Shown piece after piece: positions 11,470 to 23,469 of a stretch of DNA of 64,000 nucleotides. The notes beneath the pieces are model-generated. The model searched no databases. It was given only the letters and a program-made list of their open reading frames with translations, and had not been told where the DNA came from. The stretch is from Physella acuta (taxonomy: Eukaryota; Mollusca; Gastropoda; Physidae). Position numbers and translations under genes: made by a program. Location of the stretch: positions 97,001 to 161,000 of the forward strand of contig NW_026731790.1 in NCBI RefSeq assembly GCF_028476545.1, in the 5' to 3' direction. How positions within the stretch are numbered: the first letter of the stretch is position 1; each line of letters opens with the position of its first letter.

Positions 11470-12470
11470 ATTATTTAATATTTAAATGCCTCTATGAGGT
11501 AGGTGAAGATGTATCACTTTGTTATATTGTGTTATGGATGTGTACTTGGTGGTCGAGCTACTGTGTTATAAAGGGTTGCTGAGAAAGTTATATATCAACT
11601 ATAGAGAAAACATTAGAAATTAAAGCACAGGTCACTTCTTAAATTCTAGTAAAAGTATTGGATACATACAATAGCGACCCACGCTTTTCTTTTTAGTTAT
11701 TTAAATTGTAGTTCATTATTATATTTATTTAAAAAATCAGTTTTTTTTTGTTTGTTTTAGTGCATTGTTACGTATAAGCTTGTCATTAAAACGATTTTTA
11801 AACATTTTGTTTTAATTTTGTGTTTCTAAATTTCCGACTATCCGGAATGTATGTACACATAATCCGACGCAGCTGGTTTACACACTGTGTTCTATATTCA
11901 TAGCACAATGTGTCACTGTTTTCAGCTCCAACACACCACATTAAATACTTAGCAGCAGCAGCTGTTTGTAGAACATGACTGCTCATTGCAGAAATTTTAC
12001 TTTAAGAAGTTGTATTCTTGTGGTGTTGACGGTGTGTTTGGTGGGGGTGCCGTGTGTGTGTGTGTGGGGGGGGGGGGTATTTGAAATGAGAGCGTTCGGG
12101 TTGTGTGTGTTTCTGTGTGGGGGTGGGGGTTCATAGTAATGTGGATTAAGGGGTTCCTTAAAATGTGGGGTGGAGAAGTGAGAAGAGGTGGAGAGGTGAG
12201 GTTCATAATAAAGGGGTGTGAAAGAATGTTACTTAACGTTACATTTATGGGGTTTAAACTGTGCTTGATATGTTGATATGTAACACGTTCGACTTTAAAT
12301 CAACACATCTCTCTAGCTGTTAAGTCGGATGTGATTTGTGTCTTGTAATTTCATGCATTAACGTTAACAAGGACAAATACTACAGTTCCATGAACAAATA
12401 TAATGTTAGAAAAGTTTTAATTTATTTATTAATCATTCAAATTGACGATAAGTAAAGCCTGTAAACGTTT
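11470..12470. other. Mixed DNA, a GT/G-rich patch, no gene
   Basis: About 12,020-12,200 is GT- and G-rich simple sequence. The stretch at 11,840-11,990 is compositionally balanced and could be regulatory, but nothing identifies it. No gene is seen. Confidence 0.4.
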
Positions 12471-12477
12471 CTCTGTG

Positions 12478-12646
12478 TAGAGACTAAATTTTCTGGGGGC
12501 GGGCGGACAATGTTAAAAGTATATTTTCTGTACATAAATTATACTTCGTTCTAGGAGTGGAAGGGGGATGGGGGGGGGGGAGGGTTGGTAAACGTGCCCC
12601 CAACTCACCCCCCCCCCCCTGCAAGAGATGCCTGAAAAAAATACTG
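12478..12646 (+). mobile_element. Poly-G MITE (family 1), partial
   Basis: It carries the family core, with GACTAAATTTTCTGGGGG followed by a segment resembling GTTAAAAGTATATTTTC, then G and C runs and an AGAGATGCCTG end. The left terminal repeat is missing. Confidence 0.65.
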
Positions 12647-12654
12647 ATCACAAA

Positions 12655-12750
12655 TGTCGTCAAATTATACGATTATTTTTACTTGTCAAATTATACGAAC
12701 ATTTTCCCTTGTCCAATTATACGATCATTTTTACTTGTCCAATTACAGGA
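12655..12750. repeat. Short 27-bp tandem repeat
   Basis: Four diverged units of about 27 bp, built from CAAATTATACGAT and TTTTTACTTGTC, follow one another. Confidence 0.75.
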
Positions 12751-13800
12751 ACAGTTTTCAGCTATACATGAAATACGTATGTTGAAAAAAATAAAATTAC
12801 TTAAAAAAACAATAAAATAACGCATAATTAGATGTCAAAATGTATTATCGCGAGCGCACGCAATGTTTTTAGGAGGGACTTCCGGTTATTCAACTTTTGT
12901 AAAGAACTAAAATTTTGGCACTGATAAATTGTTGATTTTACAGCTGATAGAGAGAGCGATAACTCTGTACGCTCAGAAAGGGGAGGTAAGGTTTGCAAGC
13001 TGGTTTAGAAACAAACGATATTGAACTTTTAATCAGAGTTGAATAATGGGAAACAAAAGGCGTTTTATAAAAAGCTGAATAAACAGGAAAAAGGTAAAAA
13101 AAAAGATTTATCCAAATCGGATAAAAACCCACATGTTAATTATTAAAAAATAAAATTGCCATTTTTATTTAGGCGAAGATAGCTTTATGTTTTGTATCCG
13201 TATATAGAACGTATTTTAATCAGGATGTTATTTTGTAAAGTGGGTTTACTTTGTTTTATGATAGTTACATTTAAGTTAGGAATAGATACTAATTGAATAG
13301 GCCTACTATTCTCATTAGTTTGATTTACTACTTCAGAAGACAACCTAAATTAGCAACCGTATTGCACTAATTGCAAGGAATTTAAAAAAAAGACAACTTA
13401 TTTTTACCTATCTAAAAAAAGTTCATTTAATTTGAATGATGATAATTGATAATTAGCATGATTAAATTCGTACAGAAAAATAAATTGGACCTTTTTTTTA
13501 AAATTTGCCATAATTCGGTTTTTTTTTTTTACTAAACCAAAAACTCTATCTTCTGAGTTTTCTATACTCTATGTTAAAAAAATAATTTGATTCCATATGT
13601 ATAAGAATTACTCAATGACATCATGTTTCATCTACAAAACAACCCAAAATCAATATCAACTCTGAGTTGACGTTCCCGAGTTAGATTCATAATAACACCA
13701 ATCACCTCCTAGAATTCACAATGATGCATATTAGCAACACGAAACACCACGAAGATAATCAGCCCTGTAATCCCCCCTCCCCACCCTTTAGTCTGGAAGA
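12751..13800. other. AT-rich DNA with no recognised gene
   Basis: I see no open frame with a recognisable product. The stretch contains several T runs. The last 130 bases become less AT-rich toward the CpG-rich block. Confidence 0.4.
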
Positions 13801-14040
13801 TCTTGCGTGTACCCTGATCTGTATCTAGTGCCATGTTGCAGGATTGAATTATCGAGTTTCGCGGTGTACATGTAAGTGTTGCTTCTGGGCGCGCCGCGGT
13901 AGGATTGTTTTTGTTGGCGGTGCGCGCTATTCAATATTGCTGCTTAGCTGGAGTTTAAAGGGCAGTTAAACGCGGAGAGAGCGTTCATTCAAGTCGAGAT
14001 AACTTGTTTATAAAGTGGGTTTTATCGCCCGACTCAATGT
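13801..14040. promoter_or_regulatory. CpG-rich block, possible regulatory element
   Basis: This is one of few places in the window where CpG and GC content rise without a simple repeat: GGCGCGCC near 13,888, then GGTGCGCGC near 13,918 and CGCGGAGAGAGCG near 13,972. A GTAAGT splice-donor-like string lies at about 13,872 on the forward strand. I see no linked open frame. A promoter, 5' exon or conserved non-coding element are all possible. Confidence 0.3.
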
Positions 14041-15290
14041 TATTTCTTTCAATACAGTTGTGAAAAAGTGTTTTTTTTTTTTTTTAAAAGTTATATGTGG
14101 ATTTGTAAAATAATATGTTTGCTAATATTCGATTTCAATTCGGTTGTATTTTATTATTCCGACATCACGAGATTCTTAAAAGGAAGTGCTTGAATTAATG
14201 ATAAGCTTTGTCATTCTAAATCCTTTTAAAATTTTTGGTTTTTACTAAAGCTGTAATCGGATAGAAACGCTAGTCAGAAACGTCAATAAAAGTTTGTTTC
14301 CAGGAATGTTTTCGATCTATTTTGAGGATTTTTGTAATGTTTTGTATTTGTAGTAGCGACTATGTGATATTTTAAATACCTGAACACTAATCTATTATGG
14401 AAGTCGCTCTAAATTTTATTTTCATTTATTAAAAAAACAACTGTTGTTTAGTATAATTTAGAGGTGTTTAAAAAAATTTTTAGTACACGTTTTACACAAG
14501 TTTTATACCTCAATATTTATAACTTAAATAAGTCTCTTTCCTTTTCATGTTATGGACGAAATACATTTTTTTCTACAAAGCCACAGTGCTACGTAAACTA
14601 TATATGTAATGTTATACTAAAATTAAAAGGATACTTTAAAAAAACAAACACCTCCCCCCTCCCCATCCCCACACATAATTTAGTAATTGTTTTGTTCATA
14701 CTTGTAACGCCTTTTTATACATTTCTTTCAGTGACGTGGAGGATTGAAAAAGTTAAAACGTGAGTATATTAAAAGTTTAGTGTAAACTTTAAATTTAAAT
14801 GTAAATACTGTATCGATATAGCAATGCCATTTTTGTTTGCTTATAAAAAACAGTAGCACTACTATAGCAATGCAATTTTAGATGCTTTATATTCACTGTA
14901 GCACGATACTGAAGGCAATTATTTTATTTATTAGAAAATTATCACTACATTAACGCCAGTTCAGTGTGTTTAACGTTCTATTATAAAGGATACAATTAAA
15001 GCTGGCGTAGGACAGGTCGGAGAATGGAGATAAGAAATAGTTTACCCAAGGGAGATAAGTGAAATGAAGCATAGGGGAGATAACTCATATGTCCAATAGC
15101 ACGCAATGTCTCACATTCTGTAAACATTTTCTTCGAGAGAGTATTTAATTTAGAGCACGTTATTCTAAAAACAGATGTTACAAAGAGGGGGGGGGGGGGA
15201 GTGGTGCAGATGTATATTGGCTTACATTTATTAATACATGATATGCACAAGTGATGAACTAAATATTCTCAAAATATAGTGTTCGTGGAT
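14041..15290. other. AT-rich DNA with a GGGAGATAA cluster
   Basis: Three GGAGATAA motifs occur within about 60 bases at 15,027-15,083. A G run of about 15 lies near 15,187. The 99-codon forward frame at 14,464-14,763 shows no recognisable domain. No gene is supported. Confidence 0.4.
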
Positions 15291-15468
15291 CGATCCAGAG
15301 AATTATATTCCAAGGGCGAGAACCAAGGCGTTAAATACAGAGATCAATGGTCACTCAAGCATCGTAATACCCCCTTTCGACCTTGGCCGTATCAGTCCAA
15401 ATAATGCTAAGCCATACGTTTAGAGCCAACCGACTTTGGTTGAAGAATTTGCCTATAGGAAACCAGAG

Positions 15469-15716
15469 CAGTGTTTGTCCCAGACTTTGTTTTACCAGGG
15501 GGGGGGGGCATTGTTGAAATTTTCGAGGGGGGGGGGGACAATGTTTACAGTATATATTTTCAATTAAAATAAATGTATAAAAACTTTCTAAAAAAGTCCA
15601 TTTCGTTTGAAGGGATTGGGGGGGGGGGGGGAGGGGGGGCAGTAGACTCTCTTGGGAAGGTGGGAGGGGGCTCTGCCCCTCACCCGCGAATATGTGCTTG
15701 CTTTGAAGAATCACTG
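15469..15716 (+). mobile_element. Poly-G MITE (family 1), complete, 248 bp
   Basis: The element runs from CAGTGTTTGTCCCAGAC to GAAGAATCACTG. It is flanked by an exact 8-bp duplication AACCAGAG (15,461-15,468 and 15,717-15,724), the hallmark of a hAT-type insertion. Inside are four G-rich tracts (two of 9-10 and one longer interrupted tract) and an AT-rich middle with TATATATTTTCAA. This copy fixes the family boundaries for all the others. It lies inside or beside an older SINE. Confidence 0.9.
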
Positions 15717-15855
15717 AACCAGAGATGGTAATCCTATCTCCTAAGAAGCTCCACCCCTGTTTGATTTTGGAGTTTCCTCTACTAGATATGTTGCTGTCCC
15801 CTTTCATTTGCCAGTTGGTTCTATTCTCACACCCAGTTTTCATGACGAAAATATT
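15717..15855 (-). mobile_element. SINE2-type body, interrupted by a MITE
   Basis: On the reverse strand it matches the body of the SINEs at 1,262 and 56,500: both this copy and the 56.5-kb copy carry TGTTTGATTT, then GGAGTTTYCTC on the forward strand. The family-1 MITE at 15,469-15,716 cuts into its downstream side, so the SINE is older. Ends are approximate. Confidence 0.5.
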
Positions 15856-16610
15856 AATAAAACTAATAAAAGGCAGTATTAATAACATATACCAACCAGA
15901 TCACACTAAATTTTTTTTATAACAAATAATAAACCACTACCCGACCATCCTCGTATACAATCCCAAAACAAAATTCTCTATCCAGATTTTAATATAAACT
16001 ACATTTCCTAAATTTCCGCAGCTTCAAATTTTCTGTTTAAAGTAACGTACTTCCTAGCCCCGTACGTTTAAAGCGAATCTAATCTAACGAATGGACTATT
16101 TCCCTAAATCAGGGTCGTTAGTGGAAAATTGAAAACCATACAAATCAGATCCTGTCCTTGTCTCCGCGAAGCACAGACATTTTCCGCGAAGCAGCCATAA
16201 ACTGTGATCGAACGAGGCGAGAGTGAACTAAAAAAATAAGGTTCCCTAAACATGTCAGACTTGAAGTATTGAAGGCCGATTCGGGAACCATCAATAGATC
16301 TTTCATTGACGGTTGGGAAATCTAGGTCGTGGCCCTCATCTAATTTTAGAAAATGGGTGAAGTGGGTATTTTTTTTCTCTTCCTTTAAGTAATGACTGAG
16401 TGAAACATTATGTTAGTGGTGACTTGGACTTCAATAAGGAAAAAAAAACCCCACACAATTGATATGTTATTTGTTATACTCGTGTATTGCATTATATATG
16501 TTTGTATTTTTTTTTACCTAATCCTACACCCATCATATGTGTGTGTATGTGATAAATTATTTTGTATAGGCATATAAGGAAATCAACTCGAAATAAATTA
16601 CATTCACTCA
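15856..16610. other. Unique DNA with a balanced-composition patch
   Basis: About 16,080-16,340 is compositionally balanced and contains CCGCGAAGCA twice, 21 bases apart. It could be a conserved non-coding element. No gene is recognised. Confidence 0.35.
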
Positions 16611-16611
16611 T

Positions 16612-16748
16612 TAATGACTTAATACGTAACTTTATAATGATTTAAAACGCAACTTATTAATGACTTAATGCGTAACTTATTAATGACTCAATACGTAACT
16701 TATTAATGACCTAATACGTAACAAATTAATGACTTAATACGTAATGAC
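16612..16748. repeat. 20-bp minisatellite
   Basis: Six to seven units of about 20 bp, TAATGACTTAATACGTAACT, with small length changes. Confidence 0.85.
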
Positions 16749-16899
16749 CTCAAAAACTATTGTAGCGTTGTCGGTTTCTTGGTGTGAAGCCACAGATGTA
16801 TTACTGTTTTATGTTTGTCTCTTCTACGCTGCCTCGACCCCCACGCTCTACGCCAACCCCCATCCACGACTCTATAACATTACAGCTAGTTCATAAACG

Positions 16900-17165
16900 A
16901 CATACTTATCTTAAGGTGAAGGATTATGGGCGATGAGGGTGGGTTATTTTAACGAGAGGGGGGGGGTTAGAAAGTGTAGCTTTTAAAAAAAAAGTAATTT
17001 TAGTGTCTGAATTTTGGCGTCGTTTCGGGATTTTTTAAAAACATTTTTGTGTAGGCCTAAACAGCTATAAAAAAAACGAATCACTATGTTGACCAAGCTC
17101 AGTAAATATTTGAGAAGGGTATTACTGTTTTTAAAAAAAGAAAGCAATTTTATGGCAGTAGTAGG
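16900..17165. other. Short unique stretch before a MITE
   Basis: I see nothing beyond a G run near 16,960 and A runs; the reverse frame at 16,983-17,225 overlaps a MITE and is not a gene. Confidence 0.4.
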
Positions 17166-17171
17166 CTGCCG

Positions 17172-17362
17172 CAGAGGCGTAGCGACCGGAGGGGGGGGGG
17201 GGGGCGCCGACCTTAGCGGCGCCAAAATGGTTTGAAAAAAAAATCAAAAGCTTATTTTAGCTGAAGCTTTGAATTATAATATAAAAATATATATGAGGGG
17301 GGTGGGTGGGCGCCAAATTGAAAGTTTGTCCCCGGGCGCCGGGAGGGGTCGCTACGCCTCTG
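17172..17362. mobile_element. CAGAGGCGTAGCGA MITE (family 2), 191 bp
   Basis: It starts CAGAGGCGTAGCGACC and ends GGTCGCTACGCCTCTG. The 8-bp flanks GGCTGCCG and GGCTGACG differ at one base, consistent with an aged target duplication. GGCGCC palindromes appear on both sides of an A/T-rich middle. The middle differs from the 38,185 copy. Confidence 0.85.
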
Positions 17363-17819
17363 GGCTGACGGAACATTTTATTTTTAAAGGTGCGGGGGGG
17401 GGGGGGGGGTGGAAGGGTGAGTGCGTGATAATAGTAAGTGGTTGGATAAAAAGCCCTGACGGCTTATACGAAAATCAGCATATTATTTTAGATGTCGGTC
17501 AAGGGACACTAAAATAAATTGAAAGTGATCTGCTGGCTTTCACTTAGTTATAAAAGTCAATGTTTTAATGCCCGGGTTTTTAATTTAATTAAAAAACCAT
17601 CAATTAACCATCATTAACCGAGTAAAAAAAATCCAGTTTATGAGACTTTACCCAGACCCAAGGGAGTTAAATAAAATTAGGTCCGTAGCACTGAAAGCTG
17701 AAGGCGAAGGTTTGTTCAGATTTCTCCTATAAAGTCATGTAGAATGTAGATAAGGGACAATTTGCTATGTAGATAACACAATAGTTGAAATATAAATTAT
17801 ACAATGGTTAAAATGGAAA

Positions 17820-18165
17820 GAATGCAATCATAAAATTGTAAATACTATAATAGTTAAAATGTAGGTAATAATCTAGATAAAATGTAGAAAACAATTTTGA
17901 TAATACACTAATTGAAATGTTGATAATACACGAATTGAAATTTTGATAATACACTAATTAAAATGTATATAATACACTAATTGTATAATAGTTAAAATGT
18001 TGGTAATAATCTATATGAAATGTAGAAAACAATTGAAATTTTGATAATACACTAATTGAATTGTTGAAAATACACTAATTGAAATTTTGATAATACACTA
18101 ATTAAAATTTATACAATACACTAATTGAAATTTATATAATACATTAAATACAATTTAGATAAGGT
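17820..18165. repeat. AT-rich tandem repeat, about 23 bp
   Basis: Diverged units of GATAATACACTAATTGAAAT repeat some twelve times. Larger blocks (AAAATGTAGAAAACAATT) repeat at about 17,878 and 18,016. Confidence 0.85.
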
Positions 18166-18574
18166 GTCGTCCGTAAATGACGTTACACTCGTACAGTCTG
18201 TAATTTTGTTACGGTGTGCGATTAGGGGGAGGTACGGGGGGGGGGTCAGATGGAGTGACGTCACACTTTTGTATTATAAAAAAAATTGTTAGAAAACGAA
18301 TTTTAGCCGCTATTTCGCGGTTTTAATTTGTAATTTGTTTTAAGAAATTGAAATAGAAATTGATAACAATATTCTATGTTGACAGCAGACTAGATGATGG
18401 GAGAATATACATGTTTTAAGAAAATTTCACCTCCAATTTTGAGGGTAGTTGAAGGCTGAGGTGTGACATCATTTTAGGGAGGGGGGTGGTCTGGCTTTTT
18501 TTTGTGACGATGTGTGACGGAGTGGAGAGGGTAAAAATCGTCGAAAAGAAAGCGTAACGTTATTTATGGATGAA
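18166..18574. mobile_element. hAT-like MITE with GTCGTCCGTAAATGACGT ends
   Basis: The left end GTCGTCCGTAAATGACGTTA and the right end TAACGTTATTTATGGATGA form imperfect inverted repeats of about 20 bases. Near both ends, inside the repeats, are matching TGACGTCACAC and GTGTGACATCA blocks, then G runs. Such ends (CGTCCRTAAATNACGT) are familiar from widespread invertebrate MITEs. No clear target duplication is visible, and there is no coding content. Confidence 0.65.
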
Positions 18575-18654
18575 TCTAATGCAATATTTTAAATGTAGAA
18601 GATACATCAGTTATTTTCAAACGAAAGATGGCCGCTGTGGCTTACGGGAAATGT

Positions 18655-18805
18655 TCACTACTGGTAAACAGTAACCCTGACCCTAATCCTTGGCCTCATA
18701 CAATATCTAATCCTAATATTGGCTTTTACCATAACTTAATCCTAATCCTTGACCTCAAACAATATCTAATTCTGATATTGGCTTTTACCGTAACTTAAAC
18801 AGAAG
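18655..18805. repeat. Direct duplication of about 65 bp
   Basis: CCTAATCCTTGGCCTCATAC and CCTAATCCTTGACCTCAAAC begin two copies that both run through ATATTGGCTTTTACC and TAACTTA. Confidence 0.8.
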
Positions 18806-18850
18806 AAACTTTCAAACTGAAACTTACTGCACTGACAGTAATATTGTAAG

Positions 18851-19087
18851 CAGTGTTTTTTTTTTTCAGGCTTTTTTCCGCGGGGGAGGGGGAGGGGGGG
18901 TACTTAAAGTTTTCGGATGGGAGCGGACTAAATTTTCCAAAGGGAGGGGGGGAAGGAAACAGGTAAAAGTAAATGTTTTCTATATACATTTTATTTCAAT
19001 AGGGGAAGGGGGAAATGCTTCAGAGGGGAGAGGGGGGTGTGGTGGTGCTAACCACCCCTCCTCCGTTGAGATGCCCGATAGAAACAC
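18851..19087 (+). mobile_element. Poly-G MITE (family 1)
   Basis: It begins CAGTGTTTTTTTTTTTCAGG and ends near GATGCCCGATAGAAACAC. The core, with AAATTTTCC then GTAAATGTTTTCTATATACA, matches the family. Terminal bases have decayed and no clean target duplication is seen. Confidence 0.75.
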
Positions 19088-19089
19088 AA

Positions 19090-20695
19090 GTTATAAGAAC
19101 ACGTTACCCTCTGATAGATTAAATTCGTAATGTTTACTGTGTTGATTCTTACAGCATGTTATCAAATGTAACAAAAATATTTAACCACCGACGAGCATAA
19201 ACATTGATTGAATATGTACACCTTTTAAATAATGAGCTGCACAATTTACGTTGTTAGAAAGAAATGTTTTTATTTTCTAACTCTGTTGTTTTCTTTTCTC
19301 TCAAAGCGAAGATGTTTATGCTTATACTCTCTAGCCAAAGACGTTGTTCACTTACATGATTAATCCTAATCCCTGCATAGAACTAAAAACGGTTACAAGA
19401 CAAAAATATCTCATGAAATATTTTGTCTCTGAGAAATATTGTCCTTGAGGTAATTAGTCGTGAGATTTTGTTTCTGAGAAAGACAACGGTGAGATATCTT
19501 ATATTGTCGACGTATAACATTTTATTAAACATAACAATTAAAAGCAGTATATTAATCTAATCTTAACCCTAATCTAATCATAAACTTATTTTAAAATCAT
19601 CATATTATTTCGTTCAACATTGAACATATTTCATACTTTTCTCTTAAAGTCAAATAACTCTAACACTAACTTTAAACCAAATACCTACACAAAAGTTAGC
19701 ATAATGTCATAACACATAGCTATTATACGATAATCTGGAGCTTTTATAGCTTTAGCAATATCAATAACCATAAGCATAGTGTCATAAACCAGCTACATTA
19801 AGGTACATAGAATAGTAACTGTCGACAGAAAAGTACAGTTGTCTCAACTCTTATCCCTACATCAGCTTTAGTAATTATACCCAAACCGTACTTTTCCGTA
19901 ACTCGGTCATAGAAATTACTGACCCCAATTAAAACACTTCCTGTTGTGCTAATAATAATACCATCAGTCGTATTAATCACATCGGGTTTATTAAGGTTTT
20001 AATTAGCCTCCTAATTATTATAAGATTATCGAACCCCAATTTCGGGCAATTTATTTTATCACGCGGACATTCACCGGACATTTATCTAGTCCCGAACCTT
20101 TGGGTAATTAACGTAAATCCGAACAAATAGGAAAACTCGGGTAATAATTATAGCGATGCTATTAATCAGGATAAATTAAGAGTTATCTTGCGGTTTGCAA
20201 TCTTTTATCATGATGAGATCTCTATCATTTAAAGTAGAAGTTCTGTCCGCTTTGCGGAAGTCCTAGAAACGAATGACCCTAGATTTTTTTGTACTCTTGT
20301 GGAGAGATTCCTATATTAAAAATGTACGTTTGCGTTGGAGTGTGGTATGGTGTGGGTGGGTGGGGTGTGTAGGTGTGTGCTTTAGCTAATTATTTTTTTC
20401 TCATACTTAAAAGAGATAAAAACTGTTTGTATTTTCTTTTAGAATGTTGATTGGATAGATCAATTTCGTAATGGTGGGTGGGTGTGGATGGTATGTGGGC
20501 GGCCCTATGTGACGTCAATTAGGAGGCTCTTGGATTTTGTTTTGTTTCGGCTGCTAGCAGAAATAATTTTGGGAGGTGGGGAAGAAGGTGGTGGAGCGCT
20601 ACAGGGATCAACTTGTGAGACGCTATTTATGACGAACCTCGTCGACAAGCACTAGTTCATAGTGCCATTTATAATGTAGTACTATATCAGTAATA
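19090..20695. other. Unique AT-rich DNA, no gene recognised
   Basis: The block around 19,990-20,270 is compositionally balanced and could be a conserved non-coding element. The 20,330-20,520 part is GT/G-rich. The 60-codon reverse frame at 19,798-19,980 has no domain I recognise. Confidence 0.4.
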
Positions 20696-20697
20696 AT

Positions 20698-20882
20698 CAG
20701 TGTTTCTTCCAGACTTTTTTCTCCGGGGAGGGGGGGGGGGGCACTTTATATTTTCGAGTGTTGGGGAGGCGGATTAATTTTTTTTCCGAAAGGGGGGGGG
20801 GGGGGGCGGGTCGGACACTGGTAAAAAATATGTTTTCTATATAAAACGGTAGAGGGCGGTAGAGATGCCTGGGAGAAACTCT
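20698..20882 (+). mobile_element. Poly-G MITE (family 1)
   Basis: It starts CAGTGTTTCTTCCAGACTTT, the best-preserved left end of the family, then has two G runs and the TATGTTTTCTATATAAA core. It ends near AGATGCCTGGGAGAAACT. The right half is shortened. Confidence 0.8.
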
Positions 20883-20971
20883 TGTAATATATATTTTAAA
20901 AAAAATATTATAAACCAGTTATTATTACCAGTTATAGTTTGAATTTCACTAACATGTCTAGTTCCCAAACA

Positions 20972-21147
<176 letters not shown>

Positions 21148-21199
21148 CTGTGTTTGTGTGTGTGCTCGCGGTTTGTTTCACTATTGCATATATTTTTGT

Positions 21200-21760
21200 T
21201 GAAATAGTAGGTTAACAACAAGCTTAATCACACTAGTAAATGCTCGGTCGACTGAACAATATTTTGTCACCAGAATTGACATCAAACTCCGCTGACATTA
21301 AATAATGCATTGCAACACAGTTAGTCCCAGGGATCGCCTGGAGGTAATAGATGCAGATAATCAATATGTTCTGGTCACAATATCACAACAGACAAGAATA
21401 GTGGGTAAATATCACCACGTACTATATAAATAGAAGTAATGATATAATTGTTAAGACACGGAGTATCTAATCCATGATAGAGTTGTTCACATATTGATGT
21501 GATATTTGCTTTAACAGTGTCAGCCTGTGATTATTATTGAAAATGATTTAATGATATGGTTTGTTCTCACCTCCACTCCTTTCCTATTTAATCATGACAG
21601 TACAGGACCTATTCTAAACTAATTCCCCCCATTTTAATTCACTATCCCCCTCTTCCGCCACACACACACATACACACACATATACACACAAATAAACATA
21701 CATATACTCAATAATAATTACCGTCTTCATACCTTCAACGTGAACTCTTATTTCTGCTTC
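21200..21760. other. Unique DNA, no gene
   Basis: Compositionally ordinary non-coding DNA. A small CA/TA patch lies at about 21,660-21,700. Confidence 0.4.
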
Positions 21761-21769
21761 AGCGAAACC

Positions 21770-22150
21770 CTTTTCTTTACCCCAACAAACCGCGTTATCT
21801 CTACCTCATCAAACCCCTTTCTCTCTACTTAAACAAAACCCTTTCGATCTGACCCACCAAACCCCTTTCTATGTACTTAAAAAAAAACTTTCTCTCTACA
21901 ACAACAAACCCGTTTCTCTCTACCGTAAAAAACCGTTTCTCTCTGCCTAAATAAAACACATTCTTCTCACCTTACCAAACCCCTTTCTCACCACCTCGCT
22001 AAACCCCTCTCTATGTACCTCAAAAAACCCTTTCTCTCTACATCAACAAACTCCCTTCTCCCTACCTGAACTAACCCCTTTCTCTCTCCCCATTCCTTTT
22101 ACTCCACCAAAACCCTTTTGCCATCTAAAAAAAACCCACATAAAGCATAC
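21770..22150. repeat. Degenerate C/T-rich tandem repeat
   Basis: Variants of AAACCCCTTTCTCTCTACCT recur about a dozen times with 20-45 base spacing. The forward strand is markedly poor in G. This is an old degenerate minisatellite. Confidence 0.75.
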
Positions 22151-22627
22151 ACCCAATCTCCCTCTCTTTCTCCATCACCCCACCACACCCTCCTCAAACA
22201 ACTCTCAACCTAATCCTTTAAAAAACAATCCCCCCCCCACACACCACCTTTCCCCATCCCGCCCTGTACCCACCACAAGCCCAAGTACACAAGCAGCAAA
22301 TCCACAATCGTTAACGACCCAATATTCAACAACCTCAGAAACTTACTACAATACAGCCACGCAGTGAAAAAAAAAAACAATACCCACGTCACCGTGCCAT
22401 CCTAATTAAACCAATTACGGTCCTAACTACCAACGAAACCTTTAGAAATCTCTACCATCCCTTTGAAACTAAAAGCAATATCGATCCACAAAATCAAACT
22501 CAATTATCTCTCTTACCTGACTTGTGATATTTCAGCTAGTGCTAATCGAAGTCACGTTAACATTGCATAAAATGTAAGTCATTATGTGCAATTTATGTTC
22601 TTTGTTTTCTAAGCATAGTTTACAAGA

Positions 22628-22771
22628 AAGTCTACCGCCCCCTCTCCCGTACAAAATGGAATTTATATTGAAAATGTACTTTTAACAGTGTCCAACCCCA
22701 ACGAAAAATTTAGTTCGCCCCTGCTTCCCCCACCCCTCCGAGGAAAAAGTCTGAAACTGAAAGAAACACTG
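22628..22771 (-). mobile_element. Poly-G MITE (family 1), partial
   Basis: Reverse-oriented: it ends CTGAAAGAAACACTG. The core ATTTATATTGAAAATGTAC and TTAACAGTGTCC match the family. G runs have mostly decayed, and the outer left end is missing. Confidence 0.7.
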
Positions 22772-22779
22772 TTTCTAAG

Positions 22780-23145
22780 TCAGGGCATACGAGATTGTAA
22801 ACATACTTTTAAGATAAATATTCTTATGCAAGTCTGCAATGAATGTTGATTATTTTTTCAACATGTGATGTTTTATCTACCGTTGTTGGCGGTCTTGAGT
22901 TTTATAATTTGATCTTTTATATCTTCAGTTTATAGCATAGGCTACTTGTTTAATGTTTACATTTGATATTTAATTGTTAACATCGCTCTTGTTTGATGTC
23001 TTTGTTTGTTATTACTTTTTTTGTCTTTAATGTTTTACTCTTTTCAATTTCTAAGTATCTGTTGTTTTCATTTCGTTTTAGTCTTCTTTTGTTTTAATTT
23101 TAATTTTCAAATGTGGCTTGCTTTTGTATTTTATTTTTGTTTTTG
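22780..23145. other. T-rich DNA, no gene
   Basis: Strongly T-rich on the forward strand, with GTTTTATTTTTGTTTTTG-like stretches that may be decayed relatives of the following minisatellite. Confidence 0.4.
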
Positions 23146-23149
23146 GCCT

Positions 23150-23468
23150 GTTGTTATGTAGGCCTATTTGACCTGTTGTTTTGTATTTGACCTGTTGTTT
23201 TGTATTTGACCTGTTGTTTTGTATTTGACCTGTTGTTTTGTATTTGACCTGTTGTTTTGTATTTGACCTGTTGTTTTGTATTTGACCTGTTGTTTTGTAT
23301 TTGACCTGTTGTTTTGTATTTGACCTGTTGTTTTGTATTTGACCTGTTGTTTTGTATTTGACCTGTTGTTTTGTATTTGACCTGTTGTTTTGTATTTGAC
23401 CTGTTGTTTTGTATTTGACCTGTTGTTTTGTATTTGACCTGTTGTTTTGTATTTGACCTGTTGTTTGT
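23150..23468. repeat. 19-bp minisatellite, about 16 units
   Basis: Units of TTTGACCTGTTGTTTTGTA repeat with almost no variation between 23,166 and 23,465. Because 19 is not a multiple of three, the two overlapping 115-codon reverse frames read the same peptide series in shifted phase; neither is a gene. The high unit identity implies recent expansion. Confidence 0.97.
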
Positions 23469-23469
23469 C

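Noticed and set aside
15355-15888. 177-codon reverse frame
   Set aside because: It runs through a poly-G MITE (proline runs), a SINE fragment and unique DNA, so it is a chance frame.
23150-23468. CRISPR-like array
   Set aside because: Direct 19-bp repeats without unique spacers, in eukaryotic DNA; a minisatellite.
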